Assembly (NCBI GenBank): GCA_964405465.1
Contig: CAYONZ010000012.1
Span: 11,739-75,738 of the forward strand
Direction of reading: 5' to 3'
DNA from: CAYONZ01 sp964405465
GTDB lineage: Bacteria; Bdellovibrionota; Bdellovibrionia; Bdellovibrionales; JAMPXM01
Length of the DNA stretch: 64,000 nt
In this document: positions 53,477-62,426 of the stretch, in pieces
Layout of the letters: every line of letters starts with the position of its first letter
How positions within the stretch are numbered: position 1 is the first letter of the stretch
Made by a program: the position numbers and the translations under genes
Notes under the pieces: generated by a model
Seen by the model: the letters and a program-made list of their open reading frames with translations, nothing else
The model's database searches: none
Told to the model about the DNA's origin: nothing

Positions 53477-53650
53477 TAATTTTTTTGACGCAAGTGATAG
53501 GACTCTGATTTACTCGTGGTTTCAGGCCATAGTGAATCTGTGTGAAGTTTGTTTGAAAGTGAGTCTTTAAGAGTGGCTGTAAATTGTTTGAGCGAGACCC
53601 AATACATCATGAGAAGCCAGCAGTAGCGCAGACGGTTTTTGGGGGGATTT

Positions 53651-54655
53651 TTGGAAAAAAAAACGATCACATTTCTTATTGCTTCGAACCGCAAAGGTAC
53701 GACTAAGAAATTTGTAATTTCATCTGGATGGTTAAAGGCGCTTACGACCGGTACGATCATTTTTTTAGTGATTACCGCGGCCTGTATTGTCGATTACGTT
53801 GGACTGTTATCGCAATCGATTGAGAATAGGCGGCTGCGATCAGAGAATAAGGTCCTGCGCCAACAGTTTCAAGTTGTGGAGGGAAAGCTTTCGGCACTTG
53901 AGTCTAGTTTGGAACGTGTAAAAGGTTTTGTAACCAAATTGAAGTTAATCACCAATATCGACCAAGAAGATCGAGCATTGAAACTCTCTTTGGGGCCGGG
54001 GCCACATGGTGCTGAAGGCTACGATGGGGATGATGTGCCGCTCGAAATTAACCAACGAGAGCCCGCGTCTATTGTCGGCGCTAAGGACTCTATATTTTTT
54101 CAAAAAACTGCACCTGAAAATGGCGAGATAGCAGTCGAGTCCAATCACGACTTTGCTTCACTTGCCGTTCGAATAGATCAGGCGGTGGGAGATACTATTA
54201 TTCGGGAGCAGGGTATTCTAGAACTGTGGGAAAAGCTTTCTGAACAACAGAGCCTTCTTGCGGCCACTCCAAGTATGAAGCCTGTTCGAGGATGGTTCAC
54301 TTCTCGTTTTGGGTACCGTATTTCTCCATTTACAAGTCGTCCAGTGATGCATGCCGGGCTTGATATTGCTGCTGCTCCAGGGTCACCTGTTGCGGCTCCG
54401 GCGGAAGGTGTTGTTAGTTTTGCGGGATATGATTCGGGTTACGGCAAATTGGTTTCAATTGATCATGGTTATGGAGTGGTCACTCGCTATGGTCATTTGT
54501 CACAGTTGTACGTGGAGGTTGGGCAGAAAATAAAACGTAAAGACTTAATTGCTGCCGTGGGTAGTACAGGCCGCTCCACAGGACCTCATCTGCACTTTGA
54601 AGTTAGGGTGAATGGCGTACCGGTTGATCCGATGAACTACATTTTAGATGAATAA
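53651..54655 (+). CDS. M23 family metallopeptidase with membrane anchor and coiled coil
   Basis: A 334-residue murein endopeptidase-like protein. The order is: short cytoplasmic head, membrane helix (GTIIFLVITAACIVDYVG), a coiled coil (about 55-110), then an LytM/M23 domain with GYRISPF, HAGLDIAA, RYGHLSQL and GPHLHFEV. These residues include the HxxxD and HxH zinc ligands, so it may cut peptidoglycan cross-links, in the periplasm. Translation starts at TTG 53651 with GGGGGG four bases upstream; no ATG is near. It resembles divisome-linked EnvC/NlpD or MepM-type enzymes. Convergent with the Sel1 gene. Confidence 0.88.
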   Translation: MEKKTITFLIASNRKGTTKKFVISSGWLKALTTGTIIFLVITAACIVDYVGLLSQSIENRRLRSENKVLRQQFQVVEGKLSALESSLERVKGFVTKLKLITNIDQEDRALKLSLGPGPHGAEGYDGDDVPLEINQREPASIVGAKDSIFFQKTAPENGEIAVESNHDFASLAVRIDQAVGDTIIREQGILELWEKLSEQQSLLAATPSMKPVRGWFTSRFGYRISPFTSRPVMHAGLDIAAAPGSPVAAPAEGVVSFAGYDSGYGKLVSIDHGYGVVTRYGHLSQLYVEVGQKIKRKDLIAAVGSTGRSTGPHLHFEVRVNGVPVDPMNYILDE

Positions 54656-54694
54656 GGTTCTTTGAAACAAAATTTCGTAAGAACAATGGATAAT

Positions 54695-55138
54695 CTACTG
54701 ATCGGACTGTTGCATATTTTCGAGTTTTTTGGCGGCTAACTCAAGCCCGTTACGTGCGGCTTCTTCATACCAGCTTAGTGCATAGGCCAGATCTTTTTTG
54801 ATTGAGCCTCTTCCCTCTTCAAAAATTCTTCCCAATTGAAACTGTGCAAGTGCAGAGCCCTGATTTGCTGCCTGAGTGTACCAATGAATAGCCTCAGAAA
54901 GGTTCTGGGGAGTGCCTGAGCCCTTCTCGTAAAGGGCAGCTAACTGAAATTGGGCTTCAGCACTTCCCCGCAAGGCTTGGGTTCTAAGTGCATTTACGTA
55001 TCTAGGTCTTGCTTTGCTTGCACCTAAAGTTTCAGTTTGAAAGGAAATGTTCTTGGGAACAGCTGGGTTTCCACAAATTGCCGAGGTCGATAAGCAGAAA
55101 ACTGCAACCACTGATAGAAACAGAAATGATTTCTTCAT
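54695..55138 (-). CDS. Secreted Sel1-repeat (TPR-like) protein
   Basis: A 147-residue protein with a signal peptide ending near AICGNP, followed by Sel1 repeats: AEAQFQLAALYEKGSG, then AIHWYTQAANQGSALAQFQLGRIFEEGRG and ALSWYEEAARNG. These alpha-helical repeats bind other proteins. It is short, with about two and a half repeats. ATG 55138 is taken as start because the signal peptide begins there; an upstream in-frame codon at 55177 adds 13 residues. Periplasmic partner unknown. Confidence 0.8.
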   Translation of the reverse strand: MKKSFLFLSVVAVFCLSTSAICGNPAVPKNISFQTETLGASKARPRYVNALRTQALRGSAEAQFQLAALYEKGSGTPQNLSEAIHWYTQAANQGSALAQFQLGRIFEEGRGSIKKDLAYALSWYEEAARNGLELAAKKLENMQQSDQ

Positions 55139-55448
55139 GAAGTATATCCGATTCTGTCTGTGACTTTTTTCAGACATCTACCTATCGGAGGATTTTTGTT
55201 AAGAATCGAGCACAAAAGGGATGCTGAAGTTTTTTAGATTATCAAAATGGGAAAAAATTAGGCGCAAATCCTTCAGTTGCGTTATTTGGGAAGTTCTTCA
55301 GTTGTTTAGGAGAGGTCCTGCTAAAATTAGAGAGGCATCAAAAAAAATTTGTGAGTTTTCGAGATTGCAATTTAGTGATGTATCGTATTGAAACAAAAAA
55401 CCCCTCAAAAGAGGGGTTTGAAGATCTGCAAAAATAAAACGTCGAATA
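55139..55448. other. Intergenic region between rpsI and the Sel1 gene
   Basis: 310 bases, mostly without recognisable features. It contains the rplM-rpsI terminator (55394-55420) and presumably the Sel1 promoter on the minus strand; a clear -35/-10 pair is not evident. Confidence 0.45.
55394..55420 (-). terminator. Rho-independent terminator of rplM-rpsI
   Basis: On the minus strand AAACCCCTC pairs with GAGGGGTTT around TTTT, followed by further T residues (stem 55398-55406 and 55411-55419). Confidence 0.9.
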
Positions 55449-55844
55449 TTAACGTTTTGAATACTGGTAGCGCTTACGAGCACCAGATCGACCGTATTTT
55501 TTACGTTCAACCATACGGGAATCTCGAGTAACGAAACCAGCCTTTTTCAGTGTGCCACGAAGAGTTGCATCAAACGCCATAAGGGCACGCGAAATACCGT
55601 GACGAATGGCACCCGCTTGACCAGCAACTCCACCACCAGCGACGGTGATAAAGGTATCGAATTTGTTCATGTTCGAAGTTGCTGAGAAAGGTTGAGTCAC
55701 CATCATTTGGCAATTCTTAGGGTGAAGATAGTCTTCAACCTTACGACCATTGATAGTCATTTTTCCTGTACCAGGCTTTAAGAACACCCGTGCAGCACTT
55801 GTTTTTCTTCGTCCAGTTGCATAGTAAAATTTTTGAACAGCCAT
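55449..55844 (-). CDS. rpsI: 30S ribosomal protein S9
   Basis: A 131-residue S9. It has the YYATGRRKTSAARVFL start, GGGVAGQAGAIRHGISRAL core and the terminal basic KKYGRSGARKRYQYSKR tail that reaches the P-site tRNA. GAGGAATAC precedes the ATG. It lies 14 bases after rplM, the usual order, and ends at a terminator. Length is normal. Confidence 0.98.
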   Translation of the reverse strand: MAVQKFYYATGRRKTSAARVFLKPGTGKMTINGRKVEDYLHPKNCQMMVTQPFSATSNMNKFDTFITVAGGGVAGQAGAIRHGISRALMAFDATLRGTLKKAGFVTRDSRMVERKKYGRSGARKRYQYSKR

Positions 55845-55858
55845 GTATTCCTCGCTAA

Positions 55859-56290
55859 TTATTTAAGTGTGTAGGGTTGAGGTTTTTGTGCGGCGTGCGG
55901 ATGCTCGGCACCTTCATAGGCTTTAAGTTTATTGAGTAAGCTTCTAGAAAGTTTATTTTTCGGAAGCATTCCCTTAACTGCCTCAGTTACCATGTATGCT
56001 GGATCTTGCTGGCGAATCTGCTCAGCAGACTTCGAACGGAGACCTCCAAAAAAACGAGAATGCCAGTAATAAGTCTTCTCGATTTCTTTTTTTCCGGTCA
56101 ACCGTACTTTTTCGGAGTTGATCACAACTACGAAATCACCAGTGTCCATGTGTGGGGTAAATTCAGCTTTGTTTTTGCCTCTCAAAATGTTGGCAATTTC
56201 GGTTGCCATGCGCCCGAGGCTTTTATCAGTGGCGTCGATAATCCACCAATTTCGCTCGACCTCATTTTCTTTTGCGTTCCAAGTTCTCAT
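55859..56290 (-). CDS. rplM: 50S ribosomal protein L13
   Basis: A 143-residue L13. It has the WWIIDATDKSLGRMATEIA start, AEFTPHMDTGDFVVVINS, and GMLPKNKLSRSL motifs. GGAG six bases before the ATG. It is the first gene of the rplM-rpsI operon. truA is further downstream in the numbering and is transcribed on the same strand ahead of rplM, with 91 bases between; cotranscription is possible. Confidence 0.98.
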   Translation of the reverse strand: MRTWNAKENEVERNWWIIDATDKSLGRMATEIANILRGKNKAEFTPHMDTGDFVVVINSEKVRLTGKKEIEKTYYWHSRFFGGLRSKSAEQIRQQDPAYMVTEAVKGMLPKNKLSRSLLNKLKAYEGAEHPHAAQKPQPYTLK

Positions 56291-56381
56291 TTTCTACTCC
56301 ATTCGATATAGGACACCCTTGTTGACCTAAATTAACGGGGAACTTCAGGCGCACTCGGGATTAAATTCAGAGCCCATTGTT

Positions 56382-57194
56382 TTAAAGTTTACGGCACTGA
56401 TTGTCAAGTTCCTGAGGATAATAAACGCGATAGAGAAAGAGTCCTTGAGGCGGCGCGGTCGGGCCAGCCACTCTGCGATCCAGGGCGTTTAAAACTTTTG
56501 TCATCTGGTCAGCTGGAACTGCTTTTTGATTCATATCTACGCATGTTCCTACGATGTTTCTGACCATTTGCTTTAGAAATCCATCACCAGTGATCGTAAA
56601 AACGAATGTGTCGGGTCTGGGCTGCTCCCACTTGGCTTCGAAGATCTCTCTGATGGTACTTCGAACCTCTGTTCCCGAGCTTTGAAAACTCTTAAAGTCG
56701 TGTTTTCCGACCAATTGGCTACTCACCTGATTGAGATAATCGAGGTTCAGTGGGAAGCGAATCCAGTGAGTATACCTATGACGCAATGAGCTGTGGTGGC
56801 CGCGATTGAGGACAAAATACTTGTAGGATTTATGGGTGCAGGAGGCGACAGCGTGAAAGTCTCGCGGTGCGATCCAGACTTCTTTGACGGCTATGGAATC
56901 CGGAAGTTGTGACTGAATGGCATATCTGAGGTTGAATTTTGTTGGGTCCTTGGGCGCATCAAAATGCACAACTTGGGCTACAGCATGTACGCCAGTATCA
57001 GTGCGTCCTGATCCCTGTATGGTTATGGGCTGTTTGAATATATGAGACAACGAAGACTCAATCGCAAATTGAACGGTTGGTTTTGTACCTTGTCTTTGCC
57101 AGCCTAAAAAATCGGTGCCGTCATAGGAAACGACAAGCTTCACTCGAGTGTGCCCCTCAAGTGGTTTGCGGAAAGTTCGAATTTCATCTGACAT
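56382..57194 (-). CDS. truA: tRNA pseudouridine synthase A
   Basis: Makes pseudouridine at positions 38-40 of tRNA. The 270 residues include the RVKLVVSYDGTDFLGWQRQ start and the active-site Asp in GSGRTDTGVHA, then RGHHSSL and FLKQMVRNIVGT. The start codon abuts the stop of the 797-residue protein gene (TAAATG), so it follows that gene on one transcript. No separate promoter is apparent. Confidence 0.95.
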   Translation of the reverse strand: MSDEIRTFRKPLEGHTRVKLVVSYDGTDFLGWQRQGTKPTVQFAIESSLSHIFKQPITIQGSGRTDTGVHAVAQVVHFDAPKDPTKFNLRYAIQSQLPDSIAVKEVWIAPRDFHAVASCTHKSYKYFVLNRGHHSSLRHRYTHWIRFPLNLDYLNQVSSQLVGKHDFKSFQSSGTEVRSTIREIFEAKWEQPRPDTFVFTITGDGFLKQMVRNIVGTCVDMNQKAVPADQMTKVLNALDRRVAGPTAPPQGLFLYRVYYPQELDNQCRKL

Positions 57195-59588
57195 TTAAAA
57201 TTCCATTGTAATGCCAGCTTGGATGACGCTGGAAGTGAAATCAAAGGACTCACTCAGGCCTTTAACATACTGGTATGCACCTGTAAAGAACACGTGGTTA
57301 ATGCCATTTTCTCTGTCAAGATTACGAATAGCCTGGCGATCAAGCCAGTCAAGTGCGAGGAGAACTCCTCCTGTAGCATAGGCTACTGGGGCAGCTCCAA
57401 AGCGTGGTGGTTTTCCGTCGTCACGAATTTCTCCGAAAGTAAAATATCCAGCCCCTCCTTCAGCATAGGGAATGATGACTTGGGTATCTGAAAAGCGAAG
57501 CTTGTATGAAACGCCCGCCGTGTTTGGCAGCATGAAAAATGTAAAAGACTCACTGGGCTCCTTGCCTGCGCGAGCTGGGTTATCGATTTTAAATTTGCCA
57601 CTTCCCGACGAGGTAAAAAGGCCGGTTCCGAGTTTAATGCCCCAATCACCAACTGGGGAAATCCAGGTCCACTCATAGTCAAAGAAGAGTGTGGGAATGC
57701 TGGAGGACGTGTAGAGTTCTTGCCAGGTAGTGAGGTTGTCTTCGTTGGTGATGTCGGGCGGCTCATAAAGGCCAAGGCGGAAACTTGACGTGCCCGATTT
57801 GGAACTGGCTTCGATTGTGTAGAGGTATTCGCCCTGTTCGGTAATGGTCGCCGGTCGCGGGAGAGAATTGAAGAGTTCGTTGGAGTCTTTTTTTGCAAAT
57901 CCTTTTTCTTCGAATGTTGGGTATGGGGGTTCTGCTTTAGGGGGAGCGCTAGTCGCTTTTTTTTGCACTGAATTTTTTGAACTGTTTTTTACGGTTATGG
58001 TTTCGTCTGAACTTTCGTCTTCATCTTCATCAAGTTCGAAGATGTCGTCTGCTGAATCTTGTTCGGACTGCAGTTGGGGCTTTTTGTCAGAGGAATTGAA
58101 TTCGGTGTCGTTGACCGGATTGGGTGACTCTTCGGCTCTAGCTAAACGAATAGAAATGAGGCTAACGAGAATGACAAAAGATAGAAACCAGTATCGGTTA
58201 CCAATTTTTCTCATTGATGAGTTTGTTGATTTAAGTTTTTGCAGGGCAGGTGCCAAGGCGTGCTGAGAGAGAAAAATTCTAAGCAGAAAGATTGAGAGTA
58301 TCAATCCGAGTAACGAAAGTGTGATTGTAGGAATCAGACCAATTTTTACTGAGAACCAGGCAAAACCGACTACTGGCCATAGTGCCACACGGGTTGCAGT
58401 TCTGAGGTTCTCATGCTTGCTGATAAAATGAGCTATCGGAGGACTGTGGCGATAGTAGAATTTGACCAGCTTGGTGCCAAGGTTGGAATTGAGCAGGAAG
58501 GAATTGCGAAAGGATCTCAGTGTGTCCACTTGGGGCGCCATTCGTGAGCCGAATGCCGCGGTTGCAATGAAACAATTGAGGTCTTTGGTGAGTACCCCTT
58601 CAACTTCTCCTGGTACGGCCTTGTGACAATCTGGAAAGTCGGCATTACAGTCAGAATCGCGAGCTGTTGGTGTGTAGTACATAACATTGTTAGCTTCGTC
58701 GACGACAGCTGCCTTGAAATAGAAGGTTTTTTCGTTTGTTAGATCTGTAATGCGGTCTCGACCTAAGGTGACTGATAGATCTGAATTTACGGTGATATCA
58801 AACTCGGCATAGTTACTAGCAGGAGTAATTGCGTTGAAAGAAGAGTCTTCGAAAAAGAATCTGATTTTTTTTATGCTGAGCCCAGTGCTATTGGAAAATT
58901 GGATGTCCCGAACCACTACTTTTTCATCGCCCGGATTGAGCTCGAAGTACATGCCGATGTCTGAACCACCGAAGGCTGAATGCACGCTGCTTCCGTTGGT
59001 GGTTCCTTTAACCAAACGAATGTTTACTGTTTTATAATCATCATCTGAGGTGAGTTTGCCATCGGCATTTTTGTCAATCCCGATGCGAACCGAAGTTGCG
59101 AAAGATGTTTCACAAGTGGCGTCGGCGGGAGAGCTGAGTTGATTGCAAAGCTCTGACCACCGTACCTGAAGATTTGCGTTCGCGCTCTTTGCGATCGACG
59201 GGTTGGAAGTCACTTGGGCGATGATGGAAGATCCATCACTATCGTTTTTAGTAATTAGAGGAACACCATCTGCGGCGTCCGATTTAAAATTGAAGGTGAG
59301 AATCAAGTTTGGGTGAATGCGTGTATTGTTACAGGCGATTAGGTTATTGTCGGGTGTACTGTCACCAATGTTCACGCAGTTGTCGCAGGTACTTGAGGTA
59401 GATAGTCCTGTCGTGCAGCTTGAACCAACAAGCGCTCCTGCTGCTCCACCGAATATGGTGGTTGTGGTGGAGTCGGTCACCACATTGGAAGCCCCCGAAA
59501 TCTCTGAAAATGTTATCGTCGCCGAAGCTGGTGAGTTGAGAAGAAGGGCACTCAGGAAACCAATAAGGGTACACATATGGTTAGTCAT
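57195..59588 (-). CDS. Chimeric secreted protein: CFI-box domain fused to an outer-membrane-type domain
   Basis: A 797-residue protein in several parts. After an N-terminal signal peptide comes a beta-rich Ser/Thr domain (about 25-335), the motif CFIATAAFGSR (339-349) of the CFI-box C-terminal family, and two or three hydrophobic segments (400-440). At Met459 a stretch reading MRKIGNRYWFLSFVILVSL ends in RLARAEES, which looks like a complete signal peptide. There follow an acidic/low-complexity linker (500-555) and a C-terminal region (560-797) with aromatic strands and a terminal Phe, as in outer-membrane beta barrels. CFI-box regions normally end proteins, so this looks like a fusion. truA abuts its end. 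Confidence 0.6.
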   Translation of the reverse strand: MTNHMCTLIGFLSALLLNSPASATITFSEISGASNVVTDSTTTTIFGGAAGALVGSSCTTGLSTSSTCDNCVNIGDSTPDNNLIACNNTRIHPNLILTFNFKSDAADGVPLITKNDSDGSSIIAQVTSNPSIAKSANANLQVRWSELCNQLSSPADATCETSFATSVRIGIDKNADGKLTSDDDYKTVNIRLVKGTTNGSSVHSAFGGSDIGMYFELNPGDEKVVVRDIQFSNSTGLSIKKIRFFFEDSSFNAITPASNYAEFDITVNSDLSVTLGRDRITDLTNEKTFYFKAAVVDEANNVMYYTPTARDSDCNADFPDCHKAVPGEVEGVLTKDLNCFIATAAFGSRMAPQVDTLRSFRNSFLLNSNLGTKLVKFYYRHSPPIAHFISKHENLRTATRVALWPVVGFAWFSVKIGLIPTITLSLLGLILSIFLLRIFLSQHALAPALQKLKSTNSSMRKIGNRYWFLSFVILVSLISIRLARAEESPNPVNDTEFNSSDKKPQLQSEQDSADDIFELDEDEDESSDETITVKNSSKNSVQKKATSAPPKAEPPYPTFEEKGFAKKDSNELFNSLPRPATITEQGEYLYTIEASSKSGTSSFRLGLYEPPDITNEDNLTTWQELYTSSSIPTLFFDYEWTWISPVGDWGIKLGTGLFTSSGSGKFKIDNPARAGKEPSESFTFFMLPNTAGVSYKLRFSDTQVIIPYAEGGAGYFTFGEIRDDGKPPRFGAAPVAYATGGVLLALDWLDRQAIRNLDRENGINHVFFTGAYQYVKGLSESFDFTSSVIQAGITMEF

Positions 59589-59609
59589 ACCCTTATTGCA
59601 ACATGGGGC

Positions 59610-60626
59610 CTATTTTATGTCAAAAATCTGCTCTGCAATTTGGACCCCATTGAGGGCAGCTCCCTTTCTTACATTGTCGGCAACAATCCATAGGAGAAAG
59701 GTCTGGGAATCATGGCGATCTTGATGGATGCGCCCGATGTAAACAGGATCTGTATTGGTCGCTTTTGCTTGAGTAATGTATGGAGGTTTTTCTGAGGGCT
59801 TTTGCAGAACAAGCCCATCGCCTAGTTCAAGGCAATTGACCACATCAGTGAGGCTGGCTTTTTTATCAAGCGTGACCCATACCGCTTCAGCGTGAACATT
59901 GGTAACTGGGACACGTACGGTAAAGGCAGAGACTTTTAATTCAGGAGCCCGTAAAATTTTGCAGCTTTCAGTCATAATTTTAACTTCTTCGGTGCAAAAG
60001 CCATCACTCGTAAATGAGCCGATTTGTGGAATGCAATTGAACGCGATGGTTTCCGGAAATGTTGGTCCAGCAGGCGGTTCTTCGCCATTGATGTAGATCT
60101 GGGTCTGTTTGAGTAGCTCCTCAATTCCATTTTTTCCGGCACCACTTGTTGCTTGGTAACTGGCCACATGAACCCGGGTGATTCCAAATTTTTTGTAGAG
60201 TGGGTTGAGAGCGACGACCAACTGAATTGTTGAACAATTGGGGTTGGCAACAATTGTCGGTGTCTTGTAGTTGGCGAGCAAATCGCCATTAACCTCAGGG
60301 ACCACAAGTGGATAAGCATTGTCCATTCGAAAGGCTGCGGAGTTGTCAACTGCCCAGGCACCATCGGCAATAGCTTTGGGTGCCCAGATTTTACTGATAT
60401 CATCACCAGAAGAGAAGAAAACGAGGTCCAGGCCCCTGAAACAATTCTCTTCAAGAACTTGAATTGGCCACTCTTGATTCTGACATTTTCGAGTTTGACC
60501 TTTAGATGCATCACTAGCGAAAAGACGAAGCGAGGCGATTGGGAAATTTTTTTGCTCGAGAATTCTTAAGAATACTTCACCAACAACCCCAGTTGCTCCT
60601 ACAACTCCAATATTGAGTCTTTTCAT
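59610..60626 (-). CDS. asd: Aspartate-semialdehyde dehydrogenase
   Basis: Reduces aspartyl phosphate to aspartate semialdehyde, feeding lysine, diaminopimelate, threonine and methionine synthesis. The 338 residues contain GVVGATGVVGEVFL, the active-site Cys in ANPNCSTIQ, and SYQATSGAGKNG (usually SYQAVSGAG). DVVNCLE and the terminal NVRKGAALNGVQIAE are typical of Asd. Its start overlaps the pssA stop by four bases (ATGA), so translation is coupled. The 797-residue protein gene follows after 21 bases. Confidence 0.95.
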   Translation of the reverse strand: MKRLNIGVVGATGVVGEVFLRILEQKNFPIASLRLFASDASKGQTRKCQNQEWPIQVLEENCFRGLDLVFFSSGDDISKIWAPKAIADGAWAVDNSAAFRMDNAYPLVVPEVNGDLLANYKTPTIVANPNCSTIQLVVALNPLYKKFGITRVHVASYQATSGAGKNGIEELLKQTQIYINGEEPPAGPTFPETIAFNCIPQIGSFTSDGFCTEEVKIMTESCKILRAPELKVSAFTVRVPVTNVHAEAVWVTLDKKASLTDVVNCLELGDGLVLQKPSEKPPYITQAKATNTDPVYIGRIHQDRHDSQTFLLWIVADNVRKGAALNGVQIAEQIFDIK

Positions 60627-61477
60627 TTTTCGGTCTCCTTTTTTAGCTCGTCTTCATCAAATTCTTCGTGTAAATCGTCGCCGGCTTCGGCAGCCATGAC
60701 AGCCATGACAGGCTGATTTGGAGTCTTTCCTAAGCGAAGAACTCCGAAGATCGCACCAAGCACAGCGTAACTAAAAAACAAAACGAAGAGCATAACCTCG
60801 GGGCGAATGGCGACAATAGCCAATATTGCAACTCCAGCGACCAAATATTCGAACGGTCTGCGATGTTTGAAGTCGATGTCCTTGAAGCTTCGATAGCGAA
60901 AGGTGCTGACCATGACTAGGGCAAGCAATGTGGCCATAAGAAGAATTAGGTAATTGCGTCCGGCCTCCCACTCGAGATCTGTGAAAGCGAGGACAGAGCT
61001 GGCGACGATTCCTGCTGCCATGGGAATAGGTAACCCCTGAAAATAGGCTTTTTCATGTACATCATGCTGCACATTGAATCTTGCAAGGCGAAGCGCTCCA
61101 CATGCCGCAAAAAGGAAACTGACGATCCAGCCGATTCTTCCGAATGGCTGAAGTGCCCAAAGGAAAAGTAGAATTCCAGGGGCGACACCAAAGCTGACTA
61201 GGTCACAAAGTGAATCGTATTCCATTCCGAATTGGCTCGTGCTTCGGGTCATTCGCGCAACGCGCCCGTCTAAAAGATCGAAGACTGCTGCTCCGACGAT
61301 CGCATAAGCTGCGTTCTGATATTCTCCTTTGATGGCTTGAATAATGGCGAAAAAACCAAAAAAAAGATTTCCGGTGGTGATGAGATTGGGAAGCACATAA
61401 ATGTGCATGCCAACCCGCTGTCTAAGTCGTTTGGCTCGTGTGCTTGGTTGGGTGCTTTGGTTTGCTGACGTATTCAT
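60623..61477 (-). CDS. pssA: CDP-diacylglycerol-serine O-phosphatidyltransferase
   Basis: Type II phosphatidylserine synthase of the CDP-alcohol phosphotransferase family, 284 residues, inner membrane. The catalytic pattern DLLDGRVARMTRS...FGMEYDSLCDLVSFG matches DG-x2-AR-x8-G-x3-D-x3-D, preceded by LPNLITTGNLFFGF. About six to seven helices follow. The C terminus is acidic. GAGGAG before ATG 61477 decides the start over the much earlier codon at 61576. asd is coupled downstream. A phosphatidylethanolamine-making Psd is not in the window. Confidence 0.93.
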   Translation of the reverse strand: MNTSANQSTQPSTRAKRLRQRVGMHIYVLPNLITTGNLFFGFFAIIQAIKGEYQNAAYAIVGAAVFDLLDGRVARMTRSTSQFGMEYDSLCDLVSFGVAPGILLFLWALQPFGRIGWIVSFLFAACGALRLARFNVQHDVHEKAYFQGLPIPMAAGIVASSVLAFTDLEWEAGRNYLILLMATLLALVMVSTFRYRSFKDIDFKHRRPFEYLVAGVAILAIVAIRPEVMLFVLFFSYAVLGAIFGVLRLGKTPNQPVMAVMAAEAGDDLHEEFDEDELKKETEK

Positions 61478-61523
61478 TCGCAACTCCTCATAGAATTTTA
61501 GCGTTGAGCTTGGCGCTTTGGAT

Positions 61524-62162
61524 TTAAACTGGAAACCCACCGAAGAGATGGAAAAGCCCCCAAAGTAAAACAGCACTCATTACTGGGATAGTAAAATTGT
61601 CGTCTAGTTTGGCAACCGGTACAAGTTCTGCGAATGCACCGATGACTCCTGAAAGTGGAGCTACGATAAACAGTCTTTCAGTCATGATATTTTGCACATA
61701 ATAATAAATTGCCGAAATAATGGTGCAGGTAATGAATGCCGCCATTGTTCCTTGAAGTGTTTTGTTGCCTAAGATTTTATCTTTGCCAAATTTAACCCCA
61801 AAAAAACTGGCGATCGGGTCACCGAAGGCTAAGAAGAGCAGTACAAGTTTGACAATGCTTGGTGGAAACAGAAGGAGAACGCAGGTGCCGATGATAAGAT
61901 AGGTAACGCCTGAGGCGGCATTTGATTCGCTTTGTCGCATAACTGGGCCCATCATGCGGATCACCAGCCGATTGAGTTCAGGGAACTTCGGACGAATCAG
62001 GTCAATGGGAAGCAAAACCATGGCGAAACCTAACAAGATATAAAATGAAAATTTTGGCCCAGCAGCTAAATAGATGAGCCACATGAGTGAAACCATAGCC
62101 ATGTGCCAAATCTTTCGGGCCAGGTGAAGTTCGTTGCGTTGTTTCAAAGTTGGGGTATTCAT
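61524..62162 (-). CDS. CTP-dependent diacylglycerol/dolichol kinase-like membrane protein
   Basis: A 212-residue protein with six or seven hydrophobic segments. The N terminus ARKIWHMAMVS with conserved His, and FGDPIASFFGVKFGK followed by KTLQGTMAAF, match the SEC59/Dgk1 family of CTP-dependent lipid kinases, which are related to phosphatidate cytidylyltransferases. The location next to pssA suggests a role in phospholipid synthesis, perhaps recycling diacylglycerol. Two in-frame starts are possible (62192 and 62162); neither has a clear ribosome site. It is upstream of pssA on the same strand by 46 bases. Confidence 0.8.
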   Translation of the reverse strand: MNTPTLKQRNELHLARKIWHMAMVSLMWLIYLAAGPKFSFYILLGFAMVLLPIDLIRPKFPELNRLVIRMMGPVMRQSESNAASGVTYLIIGTCVLLLFPPSIVKLVLLFLAFGDPIASFFGVKFGKDKILGNKTLQGTMAAFITCTIISAIYYYVQNIMTERLFIVAPLSGVIGAFAELVPVAKLDDNFTIPVMSAVLLWGLFHLFGGFPV

Positions 62163-62426
62163 TGGGTAAAGTTGTGTCCGATTCAGGGGCATCTGTCAGT
62201 AAAAAATTCGCCTTTTTTGTCAAAAAAATGGAGTGGAGTATCGAATTTAAATGACTGAATTGTCTAAAGAATTTCGCTTTATTGTAACCGCTGTCAAAAA
62301 CTTCTTCGTGGGGGGACGGAGCCCTGCTGGGATCGAAGGATTGGAGATGGAAAAGTCTAGTTTTTTCAAGGACATAATGTTGTGTTTCAATTTGAGATCG
62401 GGCTCGGGTTTGCAATACAATAAATT

